DNA from: Sphingomonas sp. BT-65
Lineage (GTDB): Bacteria > Pseudomonadota > Alphaproteobacteria > Sphingomonadales > Sphingomonadaceae
Assembly: GCF_026107375.2 (NCBI RefSeq)
Contig: NZ_JAPCIA010000001.1
Location: 372,001 to 436,000, forward strand
Direction: 5' to 3'
Length of the DNA stretch: 64,000 nucleotides
Of the stretch, positions 9,215-19,548 are shown one piece after another. The notes beneath the pieces are model-generated. The model was not told the DNA's origin. It saw only the letters and a program-made list of their open reading frames with translations, and did not search any database. Both the position numbers and the translations under genes were made by a program. Position 1 is the first letter of the stretch; each line of letters begins with the position of its first letter.

Positions 9215-10909
9215 CTATCGCCGCTGCATCGCCTCGATCGCCTCGCTCCGCCGCAGCACGCGCGCCATCGGGTCGACCACCACATGCGCGTCCGCAGGCG
9301 CGTCGATCGTCTCGCTCCCGCCCGCCATCGCGAGCTTACGCACCACGCCGTCCACCGCGACCTCGACCGGCAACGGGAAGGGGGCGCCCTTCGCCGTCTT
9401 CCAGCTCAGCGTCAGCTTGCCGCCCGCGCGCGCCTCGACCAGCTCGGGCAGCGCCGCCTCGCGCAGATAGACGTCGAAGAACCAGCTGAGATCACGCCCC
9501 GCCGCCGCGTTCATCAGCGTCTCGAACTCCGCCGTCGAGGCGAAGCGCGGTGCGAAATTGCCCGGCTTGGGATCGGGCCGACCATAGACCAGCCGCCGCG
9601 TCGCGTCGAAGAAAGCCTCGTCCCCGATCAGGTAGCGCAGCGTGTGCAGCACCCAGGCGCCTTTGTAGTAGATGTCCTGACCGGGTCCGCCCTGCTCCTC
9701 CTGATAGACCTGCTCGGAGGTCTTGACCTTGCCCGACACCAAGGGCTGGCGATTGAGGACGGACTTGCGCTGGTGCGCCATCATCGCGGCGTAGCGCGCC
9801 TCGCCCTCGCGCCACTGGCCGTAGAGCGGCTGCATGTACTGGCCATAGCCCTCGTGCAGCCAGAAATCGTCCCAGTTGGCCGCGGTCATCTGGTTGCCGA
9901 ACCATTCGTGCGCCAGCTCGTGCTGGAACAGCCAGTCGAACCCGGTCTCATCCTTGCGATAGTCGTTGCCATAGGCGTTCACCGTCTGGTGCTCCATGCC
10001 CATATGCGGCGTCTCGACCACGCCCAGTTTCTCGTCGGCGAAGGGGAAGGGGCCGATCACGCTCTCGAAGAAATCGAGCGTCGGTGCGAACTCGGCGAAC
10101 AGTCCTTGCGCCTGGCGTTCCTTGCCCGTCAGGTGCCACAGGTGCAGCGGCACCTTGTTGCCGAACTTGCTGTCATACGTTCCCTTGATCTCGCCATAGG
10201 GACCGATATTGATCGCGACGAGATAGGGGTTGATGTTCTTCGCCAGCCAGGTCCAGCGCGACATGCCGCCCGCGGCCGGCTCCACCGAGATGAGCTTGCC
10301 ATTGGCGATCGCCTGGGTACCGGCGGGGGCGGTGATTGCGAGCTTGATCTCGGGCACCTCGCCCGCCGGAAAGTCGAGGCACGGCCAGTAGAGGTCGCAG
10401 CCATAGCCCTGCGCGGTGGTCGCGACCCATGGCTTGCCCTGCCAGCTCGACCACACGATGCCGTCGTCCCATGGCGCGTTGACCGCCTCGTGCGGCCGCC
10501 CGGCATAGCTGATCTTCGCCACGACCTTGCCGCCCGCCGGAACCGGCTTGGGCAGGTCGATCACCAGCCCCCCGTCGGGATTGCGCCATGCACCGGATTT
10601 GAGCGCCGCGCCGTCGATCAGGATTCCCGAAACCGCATAATTCTTGTCGAGGTCGATCAGCAGCCGGGTCTGCGCGATGCGTGTCGATAGCGCCAGTTCC
10701 GCCACCCCGGAGAGGAATCGCTTTTCGGGCTCGATCCGAACATCGACCACGACATGTTCCACTTTCAGCGCCGCGCGCTCCGGCTCGATCTCGCCGCCCG
10801 AGCGCATCGTCACGGGCGTGATCGGCGGTTCGCCCTTCTGCGCAAGTGCCGGGGAACAAAGCAGAAATGCGGCTGTCCACAGCCCCCGATTGATGCCACG
10901 CCCCCACAC
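9215..10909 (-). CDS. M1 family zinc metallopeptidase (aminopeptidase), exported
   Basis: A gluzincin aminopeptidase of about 564 residues. The zinc site HELAHEWFGN is followed after 18 residues by the third ligand Glu in WLHEGYGQY, and the exopeptidase motif appears as MGMEHQ. A hydrophobic signal sequence ending ALAQKG suggests export to the periplasm. The start is uncertain: the frame is open up to an ATG at 10969, inside lon on the other strand; I prefer the GTG at 10909 because it puts the signal peptide at the N terminus. It is divergent from lon with a very short intergenic space. Confidence 0.87.
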   Translation of the reverse strand: MWGRGINRGLWTAAFLLCSPALAQKGEPPITPVTMRSGGEIEPERAALKVEHVVVDVRIEPEKRFLSGVAELALSTRIAQTRLLIDLDKNYAVSGILIDGAALKSGAWRNPDGGLVIDLPKPVPAGGKVVAKISYAGRPHEAVNAPWDDGIVWSSWQGKPWVATTAQGYGCDLYWPCLDFPAGEVPEIKLAITAPAGTQAIANGKLISVEPAAGGMSRWTWLAKNINPYLVAINIGPYGEIKGTYDSKFGNKVPLHLWHLTGKERQAQGLFAEFAPTLDFFESVIGPFPFADEKLGVVETPHMGMEHQTVNAYGNDYRKDETGFDWLFQHELAHEWFGNQMTAANWDDFWLHEGYGQYMQPLYGQWREGEARYAAMMAHQRKSVLNRQPLVSGKVKTSEQVYQEEQGGPGQDIYYKGAWVLHTLRYLIGDEAFFDATRRLVYGRPDPKPGNFAPRFASTAEFETLMNAAAGRDLSWFFDVYLREAALPELVEARAGGKLTLSWKTAKGAPFPLPVEVAVDGVVRKLAMAGGSETIDAPADAHVVVDPMARVLRRSEAIEAMQRR

Positions 10910-10958
10910 CCCATATAGATAGGCGACTCCGCTCCCTGCGGCGGACCCTGGAGTACAC

Positions 10959-13352
<2,394 letters not shown>

Positions 13353-13512
13353 GTTGACGGCGCCTAAGGGCAGATTCTCGTGTGGTTTTGGCGCATTTTG
13401 CGCGCTTTCCGCTTTACAGCGACGGGTCAAGTCTGTTTGCTGCCCCACCGGCGTTTCGGCGCCGCGAGTCTTCTCATCACAAAAGCCACAGAAGAGCAGG
13501 GGTTCTAAGGGC

Positions 13513-13785
13513 ATGAACAAGCAGGAACTGATCGCGACGGTCGCCGACACCGCTGGCCTCAGCAAGGGTGATGCGAGCAAGGCTGTGGAAGCCGTCTTCG
13601 ACGCGGTCACCACCGCGCTCAAGAAGGGCGATGAAGTCCGTCTCGTCGGCTTCGGCACGTTCTCGGTCTCGAAGCGCAAGGCGTCGACCGGCCGCAACCC
13701 GCGCACGGGCGAGCCGATGGCGATCAAGGCCTCGTCGCAGCCCAAGTTCAAGGCCGGCAAGGGCCTCAAGGACGCGGTCAACTGA
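13513..13785 (+). CDS. hup: DNA-binding protein HU
   Basis: A 90-residue nucleoid protein. It starts MNKQELIATVAD and has the family signature GFGTFSVSKRKASTGRNPRTG, here spread over about residues 46-66, which forms the DNA-bending beta arm. Length and sequence are typical for HU-beta; IHF is less likely because of the short C terminus. The frame is open upstream to 13354, but the ATG at 13513, preceded by AAGGG, gives the family length. Confidence 0.96.
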   Translation: MNKQELIATVADTAGLSKGDASKAVEAVFDAVTTALKKGDEVRLVGFGTFSVSKRKASTGRNPRTGEPMAIKASSQPKFKAGKGLKDAVN

Positions 13786-13898
13786 CCACCATGAATTGAA
13801 TTGGGCGACGGGGCTGGACAAGCCCGCTCCGTCCCCCTAGAGGCTCCGCTCCCCGGCCGGGCTCGCTTTGGCAGGGGTGCTTTGGTTCGCCGGAGCTT

Positions 13899-13973
13899 GG
13901 GCGCGTAGCTCAGTGGTAGAGCACTGTGTTCACACCGCAGGGGTCGCAAGTTCAATCCTTGCCGCGCCCACCA
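13899..13973 (+). tRNA. tRNA-Val (anticodon CAC)
   Basis: A cloverleaf with 7-bp acceptor GGGCGCG/CGCGCCC, D arm GCTC...GAGC, anticodon stem CTGTG/CGCAG around loop TTCACAC, T arm with TTCAATC, and encoded CCA. Anticodon CAC reads GUG valine codons. Confidence 0.95.
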
Positions 13974-13982
13974 TCCGCAAAG

Positions 13983-14011
13983 ACCCGCCGGGCGCCGCCT
14001 GGCGGGTTTTT
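13983..14011 (+). terminator. Rho-independent terminator after tRNA-Val
   Basis: ACCCGCC pairs with GGCGGGT across an 11-base GC-rich loop, followed by TTTTTC, ten bases after the tRNA 3' end. Confidence 0.85.
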
Positions 14012-14060
14012 CTTTGCCCGCGCCGCATGCGTGCTCCGCCATTTCCCACCGCTGCGACGA

Positions 14061-14089
14061 TCGTCACTAATCCGTCACAATTGAGTCAC
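14061..14089 (+). promoter_or_regulatory. Predicted Pho box (PhoB operator), three direct repeats
   Basis: Three heptamers TCGTCAC, CCGTCAC and GAGTCAC are separated by the 4-base AT-rich spacers TAAT and AATT, giving an exact 11-bp period. This is the architecture of PhoB sites (CTGTCAT repeats with 4-bp AT spacers). It lies 140 bp upstream of the lipoprotein gene and would place it in the phosphate-starvation regulon (inference). Confidence 0.6.
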
Positions 14090-14228
14090 CGAACTTTCTC
14101 CGAAATCCCATCCGGGAGTCACGTGACATGCCTAGCGCGGCCCTGCGATCGGCAGGGGGATGTTCCGAGTCGATCCGGGGCCATGCGCCCGCACCCAGAT
14201 AGACCGGGTCACCGGAACGGAGATTTTC

Positions 14229-15908
14229 ATGGCCGACTTCAAGCGTTTCAGCCTCATTCTGATGACCAGCGTCGCCGCAACGACCCTCGCTTCGTGCGAT
14301 GGCGCGACCAGCATCGCGACGCCCGGCGGCGGCAACGTGATCGTCAATCCGCCCGCGCCCGCGCCCTCGCCGAGCCCGTCGCCGACGCCCACGCCGATCA
14401 CCGCCGCGCAGTTTGCCGGTACGGGTGGTCAGGTCGATGCGGCCTTCACGATCACGGCCGACGAGCAGCTCGCGCTCGCCACGACCGCGCCCGGCACCAA
14501 CAACAATGTCAACGGCACGCGCGTCTATGCCGCGGGCTCGGGGCCTGTCGTCGCCTCGCCGACCATCTCGCCGCTGACGACCACCCCGACCGTGACCGAT
14601 CCGACAACGCTGAACACCGGCGGCTCGACCTTCTTCACCGCCGGCTCGTTCCTCGGCGCGTTCAGCGGCCCCGCCGATACCGCTTTCCAGCAGTGGACCT
14701 GCAACTCACCGTCGGCGAACTTCGGTGCGGGCAGCGCCTCGTGCAACGCGCCGCCGCTCGTCGTCGCGGCCGGTGCCACGCCCGCGGCCAGCGCTTGCCC
14801 CACCGGCACCACCGACGGTGGCACCAACACCAACGTCCGCCTCTGCCGCCTGCCGAACAGCATCACAGCCAACCTGACGCTGCCGCGCATCACGGGCGTC
14901 GCCTATCTCCTCGACGGCAACGTTGAGGTCGGCACCGACGTGGGCACGACTGGTGCCGCCACGGGCCCGACGCTGACGATCGAGCCCGGCGTGACGATCG
15001 TCGCCAACCCGGCGGACGCTGCGAACGACGTGCTGCTCGTCAATCGCGGCGCGAAGATCGATGCCGTCGGCACCGCGGCGCTGCCGATCATCTTCACCTC
15101 GCGTCAGAACCTGTCGGCAACGGGCACCTCGGACTCGACCCAGGGTCAGTGGGGCGGCGTCATCCTGCTCGGCCAGGCGCCGACCGGCGTGTGCCGCACT
15201 GGCACGGGCCCGAACAACGCCGACGGCACCAGCACGACTTGCGACAACACTGCCGAGGGCCTGGCCACGACGCGCCTCTATGGCGGTCCGGACAAGGCCA
15301 GCAACAGCGGTCGCATGGCCTATGTCCAGATCCGCTTCACCGGCATCGACATTTCGGCCGGCGGCGGCAACGAGCTTCAGGGCCTGACGCTCGGTGGCGT
15401 GGGCTCGGGCACGCAGCTCGATCACATCCAGTCGCACAACTCGGCCGATGACGGCATCGAGGTGTTCGGCGGTACGACCAACCTCAAGTACGTCGCGATC
15501 ACCGGCGCCGACGATGACGGCTTCGACTATGACAATGGCTATCGCGGCCTGGTCCAGTTCCTGCTCGTCGCGCAGAAGCCGGGCGGCGCCACCAGCGACT
15601 CGTTCATGCTCGAGGTCGACTCGAACGGTAACGAGGATCTGCTGCCGCGCACCTATGCGCAGATCGCGAACTTCACCTTCATCCACACCGCCGCCACCAC
15701 CGGTACGCTGCGCATCCGCGGCGGCGCCGATGGCCGCTTCGTCAACGGCCTGGTGCAGAGCTCGGTGCCCTGCCTCAACGTGATCGCCGGTACGGCCGAC
15801 CGGTCGACCTTCCGCGCGGCCGGCCAGGGCCCGACCATCAATGGCGGCCCGCAGGAGAATGGCCCGCCGATCTTCACGTCGGTCTACTTCGCCTGCAGCA
15901 ATCGCTGA
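14229..15908 (+). CDS. Secreted lipoprotein, Pro-rich linker plus repeat-rich body (ElpS-like)
   Basis: A 559-residue lipoprotein. The signal peptide ends in the lipobox LASC with the acylated Cys at 23, followed by a Pro/Ser/Thr linker (about 40-58) and a large low-charge, Gly/Thr/Asn-rich body with beta-helix-like repeats (TLTIEPGVTIVAN, AALPIIFTSRQN, GIEVFGGTTNLKYVAITGADD). Four or more Cys may form disulfides, so an extracytoplasmic location is clear. Architecture and its partner TonB receptor recall Caulobacter ElpS, a phosphate-starvation lipoprotein exported by the type II secretion system; that match is from memory. It precedes the receptor gene by 94 bp and a strong hairpin, and follows a Pho box. 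Function unknown. Confidence 0.8.
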   Translation: MADFKRFSLILMTSVAATTLASCDGATSIATPGGGNVIVNPPAPAPSPSPSPTPTPITAAQFAGTGGQVDAAFTITADEQLALATTAPGTNNNVNGTRVYAAGSGPVVASPTISPLTTTPTVTDPTTLNTGGSTFFTAGSFLGAFSGPADTAFQQWTCNSPSANFGAGSASCNAPPLVVAAGATPAASACPTGTTDGGTNTNVRLCRLPNSITANLTLPRITGVAYLLDGNVEVGTDVGTTGAATGPTLTIEPGVTIVANPADAANDVLLVNRGAKIDAVGTAALPIIFTSRQNLSATGTSDSTQGQWGGVILLGQAPTGVCRTGTGPNNADGTSTTCDNTAEGLATTRLYGGPDKASNSGRMAYVQIRFTGIDISAGGGNELQGLTLGGVGSGTQLDHIQSHNSADDGIEVFGGTTNLKYVAITGADDDGFDYDNGYRGLVQFLLVAQKPGGATSDSFMLEVDSNGNEDLLPRTYAQIANFTFIHTAATTGTLRIRGGADGRFVNGLVQSSVPCLNVIAGTADRSTFRAAGQGPTINGGPQENGPPIFTSVYFACSNR

Positions 15909-15929
15909 CCGGCAGGCTTGTGACGATAC

Positions 15930-15964
15930 CCGCCGGGACGACAGGAACTCCGTCGTCCCGGCGG
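15930..15964 (+). terminator. Intercistronic hairpin between lipoprotein and TonB receptor genes
   Basis: A perfect 13-bp stem (CCGCCGGGACGAC with its complement) and a 9-base loop, without a T tract. It lies 21 bases after the lipoprotein stop. It probably stabilises the upstream mRNA 3' end or partly terminates, giving more lipoprotein than receptor. Confidence 0.6.
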
Positions 15965-16002
15965 TTCGCGGTTCTAGGAATATCGAGCGGGGCAGAAAGC
16001 TC

Positions 16003-18732
16003 ATGAAGAAGCCATTCGCGTTCGGAGCCATGCTCCTGTTTACCAGCAACCTCGTCGCGCCGGCGGCGTTCGCGCAGGCGGGTGCGCCCGATCCGGCGAC
16101 GCCTCCCGCCGGCCAGGAGACGCCTCCTGCGAGTCAGGACGTACCGGCGCCGGCTGACGCGCCGCAGGAAGAGGTGGAGGTCTCCACCCCGGGCGCGGAC
16201 GAGGATGTCGGCGAAATCGTCGTCGTCGGCCGGAACATCCCGAACGTCATCCGGACCACCCCGCAGGTGGTGTCCGTCCTCACGCCGGAGGACATCGCCC
16301 GCACCGGTGAAGGCGACATCGCGGGCGCGCTGCAGCGCGTGACCGGCCTCTCGGTCGTCGGCAACGGTTTCGTGTTCGTGCGCGGTCTCGGCGATCGTTA
16401 TTCCTCGGCGCTGCTCAACGGTTCGCCGCTGCCGTCGCCGGAGCCGCTTCGCCGCACCGTGCCGCTCGATATCTTCCCGACCAGCGTGGTCGGCTCGGCG
16501 CTCGTGCAGAAGACCTATTCGGTCAACTACCCGGCCGAGTTCGGCGGCGGCGTCATCAACCTGACGACGCGCGCGATCCCGAAGGAGGGGTTCATCTCCC
16601 TCGGCGGCAACGTCACCTTCGATACGCGGACGACCAGCGAATACGGCTATGCCTATGAGGGCGGCGACCGCGACTGGCTCGGCTATGACGACGGCACGCG
16701 CGACGTTCCGGCCTTCATCAAGGAAGTCGGCCTCAACGGCTCGCAGATCCCGGCTGACCAGGTCGCGCAGCTGACCAACACGCCCACCACCATCATGCAG
16801 GGCAACTATCATATCCCCGCGAACTTCTCGGGCGAACTGAGCCTGGGCGAGCGCTTCAATGTGGGGAGCGTCCAGCTCGGCTTGATCGCGTCCGCCGGCC
16901 TCAGCAACACCTGGCGCACGCGCGACGCGATCCAGCAGGATACCAACGACCCCACCGGCATCCTGCGCAGCGACTATCGCGCGATCATCACCGACAACCG
17001 GATCGTCGCGAACGGCCTGCTCGGCCTCGGCGCCGAGTTCGGCGACCAGACGATCCGCTGGACCAACGTCTACATCCACGACACGGTGAAGCAGGCGCGC
17101 GGTGCGACCGCGACGCTCTACCCGAACACGTCGGGCTTCGAGCGTTTCAACCAGAGCACCTCCTGGTTCGAGCGCGAGCTCTTCGAATCGCAGATCGTCG
17201 GCGAGTTCAAGATCAGCGACCTGAGCCTCGACGTGCGCGGCGCCTACGCCAAGACCCGCCGCGACTCGCCCTATGAGCGGACCTTCGTGTCGCGCTTCGA
17301 TCCGAGCGTCGGCGGTTGGGTGAACGCGCTCAACGCGTCGAACGAGCAGGCGCAGATCGCCTTCAGCGAACTCGACGAGGAGCTGTGGAGCGGCCAGGCC
17401 GACCTGTCGTATAAGATGCCCACCGACTTCTTCTTCCGCTTGTCGGCCGGCTATTTCTACAGCGATCAGCAGCGCAGCTCGAGCCGCTTCACCTTCGCCT
17501 ACCGTTACGGGCCCGGCGGCGGTCTGCCGCTCGCCTACCGCTATCTGCGGCCGGATCTGCTGCTGTCGCCCGAGGTGCTGGCCAAGATCGACGACCAGCT
17601 GGGCGGATGTCCGGATGGCCTCTGCATCGTGCTCGACAACGTGTCGGGCGGGCAGGGGGCGTCGGTCTACGATGCCGGTCTGACGGTCCATGCCGGCTAC
17701 CTGCAGGCGGAGATCGAGCCGGTGAACGGTGTGCGCGCCACGTTCGGCGTGCGCTACGAGACGGCCGATGAATCGGTGGTCACGAATGATCCGGCGTCGG
17801 GTACGTCGCTCAACAACGACTATTGGCTGCCCGCGGCGACCGTGACGTGGAACTTCGCGGACAATATGCAGCTGCGCGTCCACGGGTCGAAGACCATCGC
17901 CCGTCCGCAGTTCCGCGAGCTGGCGCCGCAATTCTACCAGGACTTCGACAGCGACCGGCTCTTCTTCGGTAACCCGGCGCTGGTCGATTCGCAGCTCTAC
18001 AATGCCGAAGCGCGCTACGAATGGTTCTTCGGCCGTAACGAGCGCCTGACCGCGGCGGGCTTCTACAAGAAGATCAAGAACCCGATCGAGCAGGTTTCGG
18101 CGTTCCCGACGCTCGACTCGCGCATCACCACCGGCTTCTCCTACGTTCCGGAAGCACAGCTCTATGGCGGTGAGATCGAGCTCCAGAAATACTTCCCGCT
18201 CGATGTCCTCGGCGGCGATTTCTGGTCGACGCGGCGGCTGCTGCTGATCGCCAACTATACCTATACGCATTCGGAGATCACCGCCGACGACACGCTGGTG
18301 CCGGACATCAACGCCGGACCGGGCGGCATCGTGCTACGGCCGGCCAACCTGCTGTATCGCGACGGCGCGCCGCTGACGGGCCAGTCGGATCACCTCGTCA
18401 ACTTCCAGTTCGGCATCGAGGATACGGAAAAAACCTCGGCGATCACCTTGCTGGTCAATTATGCCAGCGAGCGTGTGACCGCGCGCGGCGCCTCGAACGC
18501 TTCGGGCGTCGGGTTCCTGCCGGACGTCTACGAGAAGCCCGGTATCCGCCTGGATGTCGTCGCGCGTCAGGCGATCGAGGTCTTCGGCGGCGAGATCGAG
18601 CTCAAGTTCGAGGCGCGCAACCTGACCGGTACCCGCTTCGAGGAGTTCCAGGAGTTCGAGACCAAGAAGGTCTATGTGAACCGCTACAATGTCGGCCGCA
18701 CGTTCAGCATGGGCGCCACCGTCAAATTCTGA
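16003..18732 (+). CDS. TonB-dependent outer-membrane receptor
   Basis: A 909-residue outer-membrane transporter. A signal peptide (to about AAFAQA) is followed by a Pro/acidic linker, a TonB-box-like segment EIVVVGRN, the plug domain (VVSVLTPEDIARTG ... NGFVFVRGLGDRYSS ... PAEFGGGVINLTT) and a 22-strand-type barrel ending TFSMGATVKF with a terminal Phe. The substrate is unknown; the Pho box upstream of the lipoprotein gene suggests a phosphorus compound. It is co-directional with the lipoprotein gene and ends at a bidirectional terminator. Confidence 0.93.
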   Translation: MKKPFAFGAMLLFTSNLVAPAAFAQAGAPDPATPPAGQETPPASQDVPAPADAPQEEVEVSTPGADEDVGEIVVVGRNIPNVIRTTPQVVSVLTPEDIARTGEGDIAGALQRVTGLSVVGNGFVFVRGLGDRYSSALLNGSPLPSPEPLRRTVPLDIFPTSVVGSALVQKTYSVNYPAEFGGGVINLTTRAIPKEGFISLGGNVTFDTRTTSEYGYAYEGGDRDWLGYDDGTRDVPAFIKEVGLNGSQIPADQVAQLTNTPTTIMQGNYHIPANFSGELSLGERFNVGSVQLGLIASAGLSNTWRTRDAIQQDTNDPTGILRSDYRAIITDNRIVANGLLGLGAEFGDQTIRWTNVYIHDTVKQARGATATLYPNTSGFERFNQSTSWFERELFESQIVGEFKISDLSLDVRGAYAKTRRDSPYERTFVSRFDPSVGGWVNALNASNEQAQIAFSELDEELWSGQADLSYKMPTDFFFRLSAGYFYSDQQRSSSRFTFAYRYGPGGGLPLAYRYLRPDLLLSPEVLAKIDDQLGGCPDGLCIVLDNVSGGQGASVYDAGLTVHAGYLQAEIEPVNGVRATFGVRYETADESVVTNDPASGTSLNNDYWLPAATVTWNFADNMQLRVHGSKTIARPQFRELAPQFYQDFDSDRLFFGNPALVDSQLYNAEARYEWFFGRNERLTAAGFYKKIKNPIEQVSAFPTLDSRITTGFSYVPEAQLYGGEIELQKYFPLDVLGGDFWSTRRLLLIANYTYTHSEITADDTLVPDINAGPGGIVLRPANLLYRDGAPLTGQSDHLVNFQFGIEDTEKTSAITLLVNYASERVTARGASNASGVGFLPDVYEKPGIRLDVVARQAIEVFGGEIELKFEARNLTGTRFEEFQEFETKKVYVNRYNVGRTFSMGATVKF

Positions 18733-18757
18733 CCGTCAGCGGTCAGGACAAAAGGGG

Positions 18758-18798
18758 GAAAGTCCCGGTCGCCACCCGCGGCCGGGACTTCTTTTTTA
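18758..18798 (+). terminator. Bidirectional terminator between receptor and oxygenase genes
   Basis: AAGTCCCGG pairs with CCGGGACTT across 13 bases, with CTTTTTT on the plus side. The convergent oxygenase gene ends in the T tract, so it serves both transcripts. Confidence 0.8.
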
Positions 18799-19440
18799 TC
18801 CCCAGGGGCGTTCGCGAAACCATTTGGTGATGACGTATTTGAGCCCCGCACGCACCTTCATCGCATGGTGCAGGGTCGTCGGGTTTGGCGTGCCGTCGGG
18901 GCGTAGATTGCTCCAGGCGAGCAGCTTGCCCGTCTCGGGTTGGACGATCTTGTCGATCGCCTTGAACCGTGTCGCGCCCCCGGCCTCGACCTCGTTGAGA
19001 TAGACCATCACGGTCCAGGTGCGCTGGCCGGCGACTGAGCAGAATTTCTCGAAGTCCACGCCGGTCGGCTCGAAATAATCGGTATGCGCCTTGAACTCCT
19101 GCCCGACGGCGTAGCGCTGGCCCTGCAGCGGCTCGCCATGCGCGGGCGAGAGACCGGTCAGCGCGGCGATCCGCCGGTCGACTTCCTGCGTCGCGGCAAG
19201 GCTGGCCGAGAGGTCGCAGGTCTCGCTCGTCCGGAACGCATTGTCGCCATTATAGTCGGACACCAGCGACGGCCGCCGGTCGTGGTCGATCAGCGCCATC
19301 AGTTCGGCGCATAGTTCCGGCTCGAGGAAGTTCTTGCGGACGAACAGCGTGAGCTTGGGGCTCGGCACTTTCTGGATACCCGGCTGGCGCGACAGGCGCT
19401 CGATGACCGGTTCAATGGGAAAGCCGGAGGGGGTGATCAT
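18796..19440 (-). CDS. 2OG-Fe(II) oxygenase, prolyl 4-hydroxylase type
   Basis: A 214-residue oxoglutarate- and iron-dependent dioxygenase of the P4Hc group. The iron ligands appear as HTDYF (H-x-D) and the distal His in LHHAMKVRAGLKYVITKW, where the Arg/Lys that binds oxoglutarate follows. No signal peptide is visible, so it is cytoplasmic. Candidate substrates are prolines in the neighbouring exported proteins or in a translation factor; the Pro-rich linkers next door make the first idea attractive but unproven. It is convergent with the TonB receptor and divergent from the GspE-like gene. Confidence 0.85.
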   Translation of the reverse strand: MITPSGFPIEPVIERLSRQPGIQKVPSPKLTLFVRKNFLEPELCAELMALIDHDRRPSLVSDYNGDNAFRTSETCDLSASLAATQEVDRRIAALTGLSPAHGEPLQGQRYAVGQEFKAHTDYFEPTGVDFEKFCSVAGQRTWTVMVYLNEVEAGGATRFKAIDKIVQPETGKLLAWSNLRPDGTPNPTTLHHAMKVRAGLKYVITKWFRERPWG

Positions 19441-19497
19441 GGGAGGCTAGATGCCAGAAGCTTCCCTGGATCGCCAGTCGCAGCAATCGTCTCAAAA

Positions 19498-19548
19498 GAG
19501 TCATGAAATAGAAGTCAAATTGTCACTCAAGCGACATAGCTGCGACAC
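19498..19548. promoter_or_regulatory. Weak Pho-box-like direct repeats between divergent genes
   Basis: TTGTCAC, GCGACAT and GCGACAC are 11 bp apart with spacers TCAA and AGCT; GAGTCAT lies two periods further upstream in phase. Two of the heptamers match the PhoB consensus poorly. The block ends directly at the ATG of the GspE-like gene. Confidence 0.3.

Noticed and set aside
14340..14400. Possible CRISPR or tandem DNA repeat in the Pro/Ser/Thr linker coding region
   Set aside because: The short repeats follow from Pro-Ser/Thr codons in a protein linker; there are no spacers. The same holds for the Thr-Pro run near 22130.
15874..18270. A 798-codon minus-strand open frame opposite the TonB receptor
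   Set aside because: The plus strand carries a full receptor with signal peptide, plug and barrel end. The antisense frame is a GC-bias shadow.
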